Made by a program: the position numbers and the translations under genes. 64,000 nt of DNA, taken from the NCBI GenBank assembly GCA_963855995.1, contig OY979717.1, forward strand, positions 6,629,428 to 6,693,427, read 5' to 3'. This DNA comes from Muricea muricata. Lineage: Eukaryota; Cnidaria; Anthozoa; Malacalcyonacea; Plexauridae. The notes beneath the pieces were generated by a model. That model did no database searches. It was not told the origin of the DNA and saw only the letters and a program-made list of their open reading frames with translations. Shown piece after piece: positions 29,750 through 59,800 of this stretch (position 1 is the first letter of the stretch; the number at the start of each line of letters is the position of its first letter).

Positions 29750-30465
29750 CATCCGACAAAAACTAAAGTAATGTACACAGGTTCGAAGTATAATCTTAAA
29801 ACCTTGATTTTGTGATCCTACGATAATGATAAACAACCAACGGGTTTCTGGTTCCTCGTGTATATATATACCGTCATTTACATGTCTAGGATTGAATCTA
29901 GATGAAACTCCGGAGTGGAGTGAACACATTGAAATGATTTGTAAAAAGGTCGCGGCAGTAATAGGCACGCTAAAGCGTGTTAAATCTTCACTTCTGCCTG
30001 TAAATTGCAAACAATTTTTTGTGCGTTAATACAACCTTATTTCGATTATTGTTCTTCCTTATCGGGGGGGGGGGGGGCTGTAACAAACGATTTGGAGATA
30101 AACTTCTGACATTTCAAAACCGAGCTGCGAGAATAATTACCGGTGCAAATTTTGATTCGCGATCTGCTGATGTTCTTCGCTCCCTTGGTTGGGACGATTT
30201 GGAGACAAGACGTCGTACAATAAAATCAATCTTATAGTACAAAATTCTGAACCGATATACCGGATCTAATCTTGAAGAGTCTTTGATATGTAAAAATATT
30301 AGGCAAATTAACTACTTAGAAGAAGTCACACAGATTTTCTTTTCCCTTTGCTGTAAATAGTTAAACTGGTTGACGCCCTCTGTGGAAACCATGCAGCAAA
30401 TTGCTGATAAAGCCAGCGTCTGACTAAATATAATTAAATAAATAAATAAAATAAAAAAATAGAAA
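29750..30465 (+). pseudogene. LINE (L2/CR1-like) 3' fragment
   Basis: Reads WSEHIEMICKKVAAVIGTLK, then after a G-tract CNKRFGDKLLTFQNRAARII, ADVLRSLGWDDLETRRR and KILNRYTGSNLEESL, the C-terminal part of a non-LTR RT. It ends in an AAATAAATAAATAAAAT tail near 30435-30460. Internally deleted and frameshifted. Confidence 0.7.
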
Positions 30466-31339
30466 CCCACCCAATATTGTTGGCAGCAAGCCACGTAATT
30501 TCGAAGCTGATCATTCCTGATTCGAAGCTGATCATTCGAGATATACATATATCAACACAGAAAATGTTTTATATTTCTTAAATATATACCCCCTCCTTCA
30601 AATTAACGTTCTAGCGCCGGTGCTACTTGTGCTGGATGTGTGAGTCATCCATGTGCGAGAAAGAAAAATTAGGTTAATATTGGCCGCAAACACAATTTTC
30701 CAATATCAGCCACATTTTGTAGTGTCAGACAGTCAGACTATTTCAGCTTCGGTCGAACTGGCTATGCAGGCAGCTTTAATTGAGCGAATTAGCGAAAGAT
30801 AGCAATACATAGACTGTATGAGCGACAGTTGGATCATTGTGACTTATCTTATGATTCTGCCCGTTCTTGAGAACAACGCCAACACATGGTTAGGCTACGT
30901 GTTCACCGTATCCTTTTCGAGCGTTTTCACTTCGAATTATTTGATTTATAATTATTTAATTGATAATTATTTAATCTATTTGACAAAATTTAATGAACAC
31001 TTTATCCGATGAGAATTTTTATAGTTCAAATTGTTTTCAATTTGACTGTTTTGAAATGACCTCGTGCTTTTAGTGCGATATATATGAGTTAACACTGCAT
31101 GATTATTGCTAAAGAAATACAAACCTACTTTTAATGTCCAAGGCACTTCGATTCCTCGTTGCCTTTTTAATTATTGAAGGTCTTTGTATGCAAACGTCCT
31201 CGTTGTCTTAATCGCATCAGGTTGTCTTATCTTGTCTGATAGAGATACGTGCGATCCGTTTTTGACGTTGACAGTTATTTGACAAAATAACACCAAGAAC
31301 ATATGCATTCAATAATTACGGGAACCACTGAGTATTTTC

Positions 31340-31398
31340 ATGCATGAAATACAACACAACGGAAATACAACACAACGGAAATACAATACAATACAATC
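31340..31398. repeat. short tandem AAATACAACACAACGG repeat
   Basis: Two 16-bp units followed by ATACA repeats. A minor simple repeat. Confidence 0.8.
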
Positions 31399-31559
31399 TT
31401 CGAGTTCACAACGTGATTGAAAATGGAGGAGAAGACGGAGTACGTAGTCTGTCTTTAAAGTGTTTCATTAGACTTGGCGTTGATTTTTTTAGTCCGCCTT
31501 TATTCTTACACGTTATGAGGGCAAAAAACATCTAACGAAAAAATTAATTAACTCAAGCT

Positions 31560-32390
31560 TTTGATGTTAAGTTGACTTGTTTCTTGCTATCAAACTACGA
31601 ATAGACGAAAAGATATTTGTCAGTAGTGTATCTTTAGCTTAATTTGGTATATAGTTAGATATATACGTCCCTTCCTCAGGCCTTCTGGAGCTTGGGAAGG
31701 GTTATATTTATATCTAGCTAAAATGGCGACTGATGAATTTACTAAATATATTATTTGAACCCATCTCAATCTGAGTTATATTTAATGCATCAGAGTATGC
31801 AACATTGGCGACGAGGATAAAAATACCTCAAAGAAGAGTTCTACACAAAAAGAATACGCAATAAATGGAAGAAAACGATAATAATCGTATCAAAACGTTT
31901 GATTGTTTTGAGAACCCCGAAAGTATGGGTTTGAGATGGAAATGGTGGTTATCTGGTTTTAAATTATTTGCTGATGGCAAAGGCTTGATTGTTGCTGCAG
32001 ATAATGCAGAGTTAAATAGAGAAGACGGGCTTTATTGCTGCACATAGCAGGACCAGATGTTCATATGATATATTTGCAAGTTTATCGGATACGGGTGAAG
32101 TTACAGACTATAAGAAAGCAATTAATGCGTTGAACTTATATTTTATCCCGAAAGTGGACAAAACCTATGCAAGGCATTGTTTTAGAAAATTATCTCAAGC
32201 GCTGGAAAAAACAGTTCGCCAACTAGATTGCGCCGATCTGCAAGAGTGATGAAATTCTGTGCAAATGTGCAAGTTCTTATACTAAAAAAAATACTCAAGG
32301 AAGGACAAGGGCTCTCCCTTGGCGAAGCACTGGAATTGCTGAGAATTGTGAGAAATTAGAAAGTGAATTCGCAGATGGCAGCGTCTCAAA
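31560..32390 (+). pseudogene. Ty3/gypsy-like gag fragment with primer-site-like leader
   Basis: ATTGGCGACGAGG at 31804-31816 resembles the segment just after the 5' LTR of Ty3/gypsy elements. It is followed at 31865 by a gag reading FENPESMGLRWKWWLSGFKL then DTGEVTDYKKAINALNLYF and EGQGLSLGEALELL with frameshifts and stops. Upstream 31560-31803 may be the LTR. No pol follows. Confidence 0.6.
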
Positions 32391-32570
32391 ATTTTTTACA
32401 TTAAACAACTTTTTAATATCTTTCATTTGATATGTTATCCAATTTTTGACGTTATGTATTTCAACTCAAAACTCTGAAAAACTGAATCAAATTGGCTTTA
32501 ACACCCCCCCCCCCCCAAAGTTATCGTTCCAGTTCACTCATAGTTCAATGGGTTTTACTCGATCTTATCC

Positions 32571-33089
32571 GGTTAGGGCTATTTCAGATCCGTCAGAGCA
32601 CCTAGTCACCTAAACTCAGGTTAGGATTAGGGATGGGGTTAGGGTTAGGGTTTAAATACAATAGACACTTCCCGCATTTAATCTGTGGGCATAAAAAACA
32701 CTTCTTTTCAATAGGCTTCATACCCCGCCTCGATTTCAAGCTATTGTTTCGTGTGCACTCAAGCAAATTCCGGAAGTGTCTATTTTTGATGCAGTTTCGT
32801 TCATGGAGCATCCTTGGCGCAGTGGGTAGAGGCGTTGTGTTACATGGCTTGAGCAGCGCTGGTTCGAGAACCCGTTGAGTCGCGTTTTTATTTGTGTTTT
32901 TATTTCACATTTTTTTTCAAAGTTTTTCTCGTCCTTAAAATTTTTTCTCGTTCATAACATATTACTCATCCTTAAACATATTTAAAAAATATTTAAAACG
33001 AAAAAAGCCGTTTAAATAGTTGTTACTAGTCAATATACAATTAGCCTGCGGGCAGGAGGTGCTCTGACGGATCTGAAATAACCCTGACC
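32571..33089 (+). mobile_element. Mutator-like MITE carrying a tRNA-like segment and telomere-like repeats
   Basis: Inverted ends GGTTAGGGCTATTTCAGATC and complement, about 33 bp each, with the exact 9-bp target duplication ATCTTATCC at 32562-32570 and 33090-33098. Inside are TTAGGATTAGGG..GGGTTAGGGTTAGGG (32620-32652) and a tRNA-like unit (see next entry) followed by T runs. TSD length and long ends suggest a Mutator-type element. Part of the interior recurs diverged at about 60720-60805. Confidence 0.75.
32807..32884 (+). ncRNA. tRNA-like sequence inside MITE
   Basis: A-box match TGGCGCAGTGG at 32815-32825 and B-box-like GGTTCGAGAACC at 32861-32872 at a tRNA-like spacing, followed by a T run (CGCGTTTTTATTTG). 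Stems are degenerate, so this is tRNA-derived rather than a working tRNA gene. Confidence 0.5.
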
Positions 33090-33183
33090 ATCTTATCCAT
33101 AGTGTCTTCCAAGCGTAAAATGAACATGTTATATACAATAGTTATCCTTGTTAAGTTATCTATCTGAGTTATCAACTTTGTCT

Positions 33184-33189
33184 TTTATT
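33184..33189 (-). promoter_or_regulatory. candidate polyadenylation signal AATAAA, copy B
   Basis: Canonical AATAAA on the minus strand about 134 nt past the stop of copy B. ATTAAA at 33308-33313, shared with copy A, is a nearer alternative. Confidence 0.35.
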
Positions 33190-33322
33190 AATTAAGTAAA
33201 TAAATAAATAGAAAGTTTCTGGCTAAAGTACTGCATGGGCCAGGAAATAGGGCAGCACCACGAACAATTTTGAGGCATTCATTTAGAAGTATAGCTAGGT
33301 CAGAGTATTTAATCTATAATTG

Positions 33323-50870
<17,548 letters not shown>

Positions 50871-51720
50871 TTTGAAATTTTTGATCTGCCCAGCTATATC
50901 TTGACAGTGATTAGAACATTAGCTCAATGACTAGATCATTTTTTATTTTGGAATACTTGAGCTGCCACATCACATGAAATGTGAATTCAGCAATACAAAG
51001 CAATATTGAATATCATTCTAGTTATGCATACATGGCATTATTTTAAAATTCATCGTGTACATTGAATTTGGCCACGTACATCTAGAGTAATTCTAGCCAA
51101 AGCCAGATTGCTTAGTAACCAACAAAGATGCGCAGTAATGCAAGCGACGGATTTGTTGGGCAGATTGCTGTAACAGATTTTTAGATTTGTGCTGTGCCTG
51201 GCACAGCATGAAGTGATCTGACTTTTTATTCTGAGCAAATTTAGGAACTCGAGGGAAAACTGCCGTATTTTCAATACGAAATCGTTAGGTTTTTAGAAAT
51301 ATTCGTGCATCCATGATTTTCTCATATATTTTTATTATCACCGATTTCAGGTCACTTTTCATTGTACTATTCCGAAGTTCGTTGCGAAGTTCAAAAGTTC
51401 ATTCCAGAATTCGCAAGCCGGTTTGTAAATAAAGCATACTTGACTCTTGAGATGATTGAAATTTGAACGTGCTTGTACTTTATCATGGTTAGAAAAAGTA
51501 CCGCGCCGGGACGGAGATCTGTTCCTCGAGGTTAGTGGTATATAGCTACGTGTAGGCAGCTGCTATGGGTATATATGCTCATTTAATTTCTCGCACACGG
51601 TCTATGAGTTTTTCTTCTTTTAATTCATCTTGTCTGATGTGTAGAAGACATTTGTCTTATATGATCATTTTGTAACTCAAAACTACGAACCTTCTTCAAT
51701 CAAGGTCAGTAGCCTCGAGA
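50871..51720. other. divergent upstream region of copy B
   Basis: 5' flank of MGAT5 copy B; the MAST-like gene reads away on the other side. No promoter element can be singled out. A short open frame from ATG 51486 ending at a possible donor near 51532 is noted but not called. Confidence 0.4.
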
Positions 51721-52724
51721 GGTCCTTGGGGGCTGATTATGATCCCGCTTACCCGGAATTAAACGAAGCGAAAAATGACTTAGAGGATTGAAATAAGTTA
51801 TAGTTTATGATGTACTATGAAATGAACAAAATAGTGTTAGGCATAATTTTTTTTCTCTTTTTTTCGCCTCAAGCCGTTACTCTTATCTAACGTGTGCGGG
51901 TCCAAACGGGAAGGCAACGAATTACATCCTAAACCTTCCGTACCTGTGCAGCGAGACTTATCGGGAATGTCTTGTCAGCTTGGGCCTCTTAACACTATCT
52001 TACTGGCATGAGTATTTGGATCTCGTGTTCTCTTTTAAAGCGGTGAACGGCTTGGTCGACGTGTCCCATGATGTCCTTCCTGAAGTCATTTCTGAAACCA
52101 GAACGACCAGATCCCCCAGCGGCAACCAAATTTCCTTCCGTCCGGCCAAATGCAAAACAACTACCTACCAACGCTCCTTCTTCATTCGTGCAACTAGAAC
52201 CTGGAACTCTTTACCACCTACACTAAGATCTCCTGGCATTAATATTAGACAATTTAAAACTGATTTACAAAATTACTACCTGACATCCCTGAGAGAATGC
52301 TTCAACCATAGCAGAAATAATAGACATTTATCCGGGGACATGGAAGACTTTATGTCTGAAGTGTAACACTAGTCGTTACTTACGCTCAGTCCAAACTAAC
52401 TTGTTGTTTTTAATAGTCTGCTGTCCATGTACCGTGTGTGTTATCATAATTGTGCGTATTATTGTGCAAAGGGAACCAAAGTAATTGGTTTACACTGTTG
52501 TGGTGTCCCTGCCATTATTTTCCATGTTTATTGTCTAGATGTCTATTGACTCTATTTGTAGATCTGTTAAGTGTTTTTGGCAAAGTTAAATAAATAAATA
52601 AATAAATAACTTTTTGTAAAATATATCTTTTTTATCTATCAACACTGTCATTTGGTTGTTTCGTAATTCATAAAATAACTTTTTCCCGGGTGAGCGGGTC
52701 ATATAATCAGCCCCTTAGGGACTT
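51721..52724. repeat. inverted repeat pair enclosing a LINE fragment
   Basis: GGGGGCTGATTATGATCCCG then CTTACCCGG at 51728-51757 matches in inverted orientation CCGGGTGAGCGGGTCATATA..ATCAGCCCC at 52686-52715. The arms look like the ends of one foldback element split by the LINE. Confidence 0.6.
51870..52610 (+). pseudogene. 5'-truncated LINE (L2/CR1-like)
   Basis: One open frame of about 165 codons to TAA at 52366. It reads LLTLSYWHEYLDLVFSFKAV, then TYQRSFFIRATRTWNSLPPT and FKTDLQNYY, the C-terminus of an invertebrate non-LTR RT. A 3' UTR of about 220 bp ends in an (AAAT)n tail at 52587-52608. The intact frame and tail suggest a fairly young insertion. Confidence 0.8.
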
Positions 52725-53573
52725 ACATATTCAAGTTTTTATGCCGGACCGATGAAATATCAATTTTGCAACCGGACTAAAGTCATATATGTTTGCTTCT
52801 ACCAGTAGTCAAACTATTAAGAAGTAATACTTTAATTTTTATGATTTCCAGACTCCAAGAATCACTTCATAGTTGCTTCTGGTAAACAACTGTGACTGGG
52901 ACCAAACTTGTAAATTTTTAAGTGTCTGAATTCATCTTTCCGCTCTCAGAATTTTCCGGGTACATATACATAAGCTATATACACGCAACTTAATTGTATA
53001 TTTTATATAATTTTCTAATCATTTTTTGATATTGCACAGTCACCTCTGTGCTGTTCATTTCTGCAATCAGATTCTGCAACAATATTCTATTATGCAAGTT
53101 GTTTCCATTTTTAGATTGCTGTGACGTCTATTCAACACATTGAAGGACAGGTTTCTAAACACCGGAAAGACCACTACGGGGTTTCTTCAGGGTAAAATAT
53201 TCCGGCTGAGACTGCAGTCATTTGGAACATTATATTATTCACGAATATTGCTTCGTTTATCAGTCACTCCACATCAGACAAACAAAACATCACATTTATC
53301 AAAGATTTACACATAAAACACTCCGTTTGGCGTGATGAAGAAGTAGTGTTATGGAAAGGGACCGTGGACATTCATCTAATTGCTTCGTGAATCTTTCTTT
53401 ACCGTTTTGCCAATGGAAATAAGGTGTCACACCGCTGTTTGTGCCCGACGCTTCTTATGCTTGCCACAACGGTGCTTTGACACTGAAAGAGAAACGCTGC
53501 CTTTAATATTGTATATAAAAGTGCTAACTTGCTTGAAGAAACAATGTCTAAGAAATAGTGTTAGCTCGTTATA
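52725..53573. other. 5' flank of the MAST-like gene
   Basis: Probable promoter and 5' UTR. Stops precede ATG 53574 in its frame. No clear element. Confidence 0.4.
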
Positions 53574-53813
53574 ATGGCAAAGCAGCCTTTTAAAGACTCG
53601 ACAAGTCGCAAAGAGTTAAGCTTGTTTTTGAAACAGCTTTCACTCGACTATTTGGACAATGTTTTCCCGAACTGTATGAACCTTCAGCAGTTCAGAGCGT
53701 TAACTGAGGATGAACTGGAGCAAAGTTTTCATGTTGAAAACGACAAAGACCGAGAGGAATTAATGAGAGCTGTGAACACATCGAGAGAAGATTACAGCGA
53801 GGATGAAGACGAG
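53574..53813 (+). CDS. MAST-like gene exon 1: SAM-like domain
   Basis: Eighty codons from ATG, ending in phase 0 at a GTTTGA donor. Residues about 10-68 look like a SAM domain: a hydrophobic helix (LSLFLKQLSLDYLDNVF), then FRALTEDELEQ, where SAM domains have an LTE[ED]L turn, and a final helix EELMRAV. The tail is acidic (SEDEDE) and joins SDSESNQ in exon 2. The start is the first ATG of the open frame, with stops upstream. No SAM domain precedes human MAST1-4, so this fusion is either lineage-specific or a misjoined first exon. Confidence 0.65.
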
Positions 53814-56800
53814 GTTTGATTTATGTTTTTAAGAATGCTTAAGCTTCGTGAATATGAGTTACACTTATTAGCATTTACATTATTTTGTAGTCATAAAATT
53901 GTGTACTTTTTATTGTATTTAGTGAAAAAATAATATGGGAATATAAAATTTTCTTCGAAGCCCTTCAATTAAGCTAGATACGATTCCTTTGTTTATTGCG
54001 CTGTGTAGATATTCACACTGAAATTTAAAATTTGTGGGACCATAAAAATGTCATAATGTATGCTAAAGCATTACAATACGTCTCGTTTTTAAATAAAATA
54101 CATGTGGCTCATATCCCACACTGATGAATTGTTGCAATACATATAGGTACATGTGAATAGGGACTTTGGCATTTTGCTTGCTCTAATTTTTTTTTTAATG
54201 TTCAAGCATTAACATCTAGTCGAAATTGCTCATAAATTCACCTTTAGTATTTAAATATTTTTGGTCTTGAGTATTCCAGGGTTCATGTAATGACAAATAT
54301 GTAATAATCGATGAGACATCTGTTTCATATTTTGATGAGGTGTCAGTTGCTGCTATCAGGATGTCTGCTCAGAGGTGTTGTACTCATATATAAAAGATCT
54401 TAGATTTGATAAAACCAAGTTTGCACATACATTGTAATATTTTTCTGGCTAATTGTATGTAAGCCCATTTGTTTTCTTGTAAATGTGTCGTATGTTTCCC
54501 CAAGCATCTGATCCTGTTGTCTACTTGTAATTTAATAGTAATTGACAGCAGCAAGGAATTGACGTACAAGGTTGCAACTCTGCAACTTTTTATTTGTTTG
54601 TACATTTATACTGTGTGTGCCTATGGATAATGTTCTCAAGCATGGACCAAACATTCTCTAGAATGATTTGAATTTGATATGCATAGTAACATTTCAAGTG
54701 TTTCTGTTGGATTGAGCCCAGGTTGAGTGCATCTTTCCTGTCTCTTTCCTGTTGACAGCATATACCAGGTACAATATCATGTGCCTAGGATGTAGAAAAT
54801 GCACTTCCCAAGTACTATACATTTAACATAGCTGATTACCACCTTTGGATGTGAAGCCATACTGTTGTAATATCATATATTTTTATTTTCTATGGGTACA
54901 TGAATATACTAGCACATAAACATCTTTCATCTAAATACTAAAATTAAGGCAATTGAGCTTCCTCTCAAACAATCTACCTGATGGCAACAACAAATGTTTT
55001 TAGCATATACGTTAACCTCTCCTTCCCTCTCCATTATGCTTTCCGCAGTAAATAATAAATTTATGGTAGATTGTATTGTAGTATAACTTTAATATTACTC
55101 TTATTCTGTGGATTTTGAACATCTTGATATCTAAGATTAATAGAATTGGATTACAAGATTATAAAAGAGATGTAGACCTTAGTTAGTGGGCTTGTTTTAT
55201 ACTGGTATATGTGTTTATTTTTATACACACAACTTACTTTTTTTGTATCCAGAACTATCCTTATTCAATTATACCCTAACATACAATTTGTTTATTGCTT
55301 TCAGTCTGATTCTGAATCCAATCAGTTGTCACTAACATTACCCAGTGACTTTAAAGTATCAGGAAAAACTGACAGCCATGAGAGGAAACTACAAAAGATG
55401 GAGAGTTTTGCATTCTTCAACAGCCACGAAGAGTCAAATCTTCTTAAAATGCGATCTCACCCTAGTCTGGGAAGTTCTGAACCCAACCTTCGTGCCTTGT
55501 CGGTATGTTCAAAACTAGAGACCTTCAACAGTTATGAAAAAAATTGTCTGGTAAAAATAAGTAGGTGTTTTCCCATTGTTTATTTCTAAGGCTCCCACAT
55601 GCATGTTATTTTATCTGTATACAAACACACTCAGACAGTTTTTTCTTGTTAAATCCATGCCAACATGAGTACTTTTATGTGAACCAACATGAGCATTCAC
55701 ATGATCTTAAGTTACTGATATGTATCTTCAATGGCTCTGTTCAAAACTTTGCACTATTTATGTTATGATTTTGTGGTGCTTAACTCGTTAATGCTTTAAT
55801 GTATCCTAGCTCAAACTGAGAGAAGTCGATCATGAACTACAGTACAATATGTGTGCTACCTGTAATAAATGGCGGATTTTTCTTAAGTTTCCTTAGCTTG
55901 AAATAAAGACACATTGTGTATGTTTTCTGTTTTAAAATTAAAATTGTGATGATTATCTGTTACTTGCTTACTAGCAGCATAAGTAGAAGCCAAGATAAAG
56001 GCCAAACAAAAAAAATTCAGCAAAGCTATAGATGACAGCACAAATTAAAGGAAATTGAAAAGAAATTCCTCAGTTCCTTTGACTTCTTAAGCCTCAGAAG
56101 AAAATTTATTTTTATTTTGCTTGTGCTTATGTCGCCACTTGGACACCAGTCAAAAACAGGCTTTACTCAAGTACAATGGAAGCATTACTAACGACTATTC
56201 CCAAACATTATATTTACATTTCTTATAAGTACATTACGTAGTGGGAGAAAACCGGTGTGATGAGTTGGAAGTGTGAACAAAACCCATCATCCCAGTTTGC
56301 TGTAACGAACTGGAAGAAATACTTGCTTTAACCTTGTTCCATTCAGTCGTAACTGCATGAATTACATCGGATATATTCTAGTACACAAGAATCGTCACTG
56401 CACGGGAATGCTTAATCATAGTGCACAAAATTTACATCCAAATTGCGAGTTCATTTACATGATTGAAGTTTATTTGTAAAACACCTAACCATTACGTCTA
56501 TGCAAATTTGTAAAAAGATCAGTACACTCCAGTATACAAAATTTATTTTAGAAATTGGCTAAAACGGGTATTGATTTTACGATCATCAATTTCAAATTGT
56601 TTCACGTGATCATCCACCGTGGAATCGATGCCTAAATAGATCTCGTATTAGATGCCTTGTGGTCATAGCGTGCACATAAAAATTCAAAATTGGTATATAA
56701 GAATTTGTAGAACACAAAGATTTTTTACTTGCATACACAAAGTCATGCAGTTCGAACAAGGCAGCTGCCGACGAAGTTTCGTCGGTATACTTTAAGTTCA

Positions 56801-59800
56801 ACCGCCATCTACTTTTGCAAAGCATTTCAGTCTTTCAAACAACATTCATCTTGAATAATAAGTTCCTTGTTAATTTGTATGGGGAAGAGAGCTTATTTAG
56901 TATCGGTCTATGATATCCATGACGATTCAAAAATATGGTGAAAGCTTTGCAATAATAAATTTACATGGTGTTTCCACAAAATTACAGTGATAGCATTCAT
57001 CTTAACAAAACACGCTTTAATAACCGAGGACTTTCATTGATATAGTGTGGTTTCAGCTATCTATATTTCATTTGCTTTCTCAACTTGCACGCAAAAAAAA
57101 CGGAAATTAGTTTTCCAATGTTAATTAAAAGCTTCGTTATTGTTATTTTTGTCTTTTTCATGTTTAATATTCATAGTTCACGCAGTTTTAAAATTAATTT
57201 ACAGTTTTAAAATTAATGACTATATAGACAAAACTGTATTACTTGCTTAAGCTTTATGTAACTATTTAAAAAACAACTATATACTAGGTGTATGATAGTA
57301 CACCACGCAGGCGACTACTTTCTAGAAACAGCCGCCTACTTTCTGGAGGCAGCCTACTTCAAATAACTTTGAATCGTCTGTACACAGCTTACGTAGGAAG
57401 TGAATAATATATTTCGGTAACAATAAAATTTTCAAATACATAACTACAACCGAACAAACACAAATTTCGAGATCAGTTATGGGATAGCAAATTTAGAAAA
57501 TTTAATTAATTTTTTTTTTAAATTTAGGAATTAAGCAATAGAAAGTACAGGTAAAATTAACATTGTATTGTCGTTTTATTTGTTAAACAATTGTTTAAAG
57601 CTTCCATTTTTTCAACATATACCTTATTACATATAACATCGTAACATTTCCCTGATATACTGTTGTTCATCATGCCATATGGCATATGATATTCCTAGAA
57701 TTTCTCTTAATCTTTTTTGGCAAACGTTTTATTGTTTCCAATTTCATAACAACGGTTGCAGATGTGTTTTAATTGAAAATATTGGTCAGTACAGTTGGCC
57801 GACGACCTTAACTGTGAAGATAGGTGCGCCATAGTTTGCAATGAAGTCCTCAAGTCGTGGCATGTAAATGAAACTTAACCCGCCTTCCACTGGGGAATGT
57901 GTTCCTGCGTGTTCTCCTAGTGTAAAGAAGCAATTCGCATAAGCTCTCAACCATTGTCTGGATGAAATCACTCACAGCGATTTTGTTCTACGATGAGAGG
58001 AAAACAGTTTTTAAATAGGCTTTATACAATTTAAAACGAGATAAATGCTTAGTGAGGGCGCAAAGGCCTAAATATGGCACTCAGATACTGTCCTGTATGA
58101 CTTTGAACATGTATTTCAAAGTATTCGAATAATTAGAGTGTATAATGTGTATTTCATTCTGTCTAATATTTTTCTGCTTTATCATAAACAATAGTACCCT
58201 TCCCCCGCCCCGTCAGTAAATCCATCCCTGACTTTGTTCTTGGTTAAATTGGGCGAAAATTTAACACGTAGCGACGACAATCACATTTTTGGCATGCATC
58301 TACAAACTCTACAATTGCGTATATTACTTTGTCGGAAGGGGGGAAGCTTAGCGTAGGGGCGGCTTCATGAAAGATATTTGCGTTTGAAGTGAGAGATGTG
58401 GGAAGTGCTCAGGGAAGAGAGGCGGTCGTTTGAAATGGGTATAAATAGGATTGGCATAATGTTGGCATTACTTTTGATATTTAGTTCTGTTTTGCTATAG
58501 TGTTGCGAACCAACGTAGACATCGCAAGAATTTTGCTGCTGGAATCAGGACCCCACCAAGATCTCCTAGAGGTATTTCAAAACGTTCAAAAATAGGCAAA
58601 TAATAAATTACACAAACACATAGAATCTTTAGCTATCAGGAACGATACAAACGGAATTCGAATTTCGAGCAAAGTACAAACTTCCTGGCAATAGCAAATG
58701 TACCTTTTATTGTTTTAGGTAGTAAGAGATGGTATAATCACAGATTAGTGGCACATTTTCAGAAAATGTTTCGTGTGATTAAAACGAATATTAAGTTTGA
58801 AAAACGATTTTATTGTATATCTTATCCTCTGCATGTTTTTGTCCGCTTATTTCGTAGCTGCCTTGTCGCTTAATGTATGTTTTTTGCTAGAAATAAGAAC
58901 TTGCATCAGGTATCTTTCCTGTTAAGGATGCATGAAAAGCTACAGTGGGACCATTAATGAACCAATCACCTGAAGTCTTTTGCAGAGCAGGCGTTGTGGT
59001 GAATGGGGTTGGGGAGGGGGGGGGGAGGCTGGGGGCAGGTGGAGGTTGGGACTAGGCAGGGATTGGGGTTGGGGGAGGTAGGGGCAGGCAGTGGTTGGGG
59101 ACTAGGTGGGGGTTGGGGTTGGGGGAAGTTGGGGTCTAGGCAGAGATTGGGGTTGGGGGAGGTTGGGGGCTAGGCGGTAGATTTTTTTAAATTATCGTTG
59201 CAACTAGTGAAAGAATCTTTCGTGTACTATTAACTTTACTACCTACACTGGCTACGTTTGTTTGAGATGTTTAATAAAAGAGATGTTCAATTTTCTAGGC
59301 TGGGAAAGTCCATCTGGTAGTCCATCACACGGTTCCTCTTTGTCTTCTGTTCCTCTTCAATTCAATTTTCCTATTTCCAGATGGTATGTTAAGTACATTT
59401 ATTTTCACAGGTGTTTGATCCTATATGCAGGGGCGCCGCTGCCTGCTACTTGAGAGCAAGGCGGGCACGCACTTTTTATGTTTATTTTTGGGGCGACAAC
59501 TAATACGATAACACAAAGTTTTTTTGAGAGCAATTTACAGTTCAATTCTATAAACATGTGTCATTTTCAATTCGTGTGTTGATAGCGCACTAGCGCTTGC
59601 AAAAAATGTAAACTTTATGTTCTTGTGCTTCCCCTGAACAGTTCTGACAATAAGAGCAGCTGGCCCCATTGCTTCATCGCCTCTGGACGACGTATTGACG
59701 TAACACAGAGCTGCATGTATTGTATGACAGAGTGGAATCTACCTTATTTTCGACTCGGATTTTGATGTGGTTTGCTCTTTCGAAAATAATGGCACTTGCT

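Larger units (their letters stand above)
25417..30625. mobile_element. apparent 5.2 kb hAT-like composite
   Basis: Left end CAGAGCCGGCGCTAGAACG, then a G run. The right end is its imperfect complement (CGTTCTAGCGCCGGTGCTA). Flanking 8-mers CTTTTGCT and CTTGTGCT differ at one base. The interior near 26070-26125 repeats the core of the 204-bp hAT MITE (AGTAATTTCTTTTG..). BEL/Pao and LINE remnants lie inside. Could instead be two solo ends of neighbouring MITEs. Confidence 0.45.

Noticed and set aside
32807..32884. A functional tRNA gene at this site or at 42692-42772
   Set aside because: D and anticodon stems do not fold properly in either; both sit inside foldback elements and are better called tRNA-derived.
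51486..51532. Short ATG frame ending at a GTTAGT donor-like site, possible alternative first exon of the MAST-like gene
   Set aside because: Too short, no family match and the joining phase cannot be tested from sequence alone.
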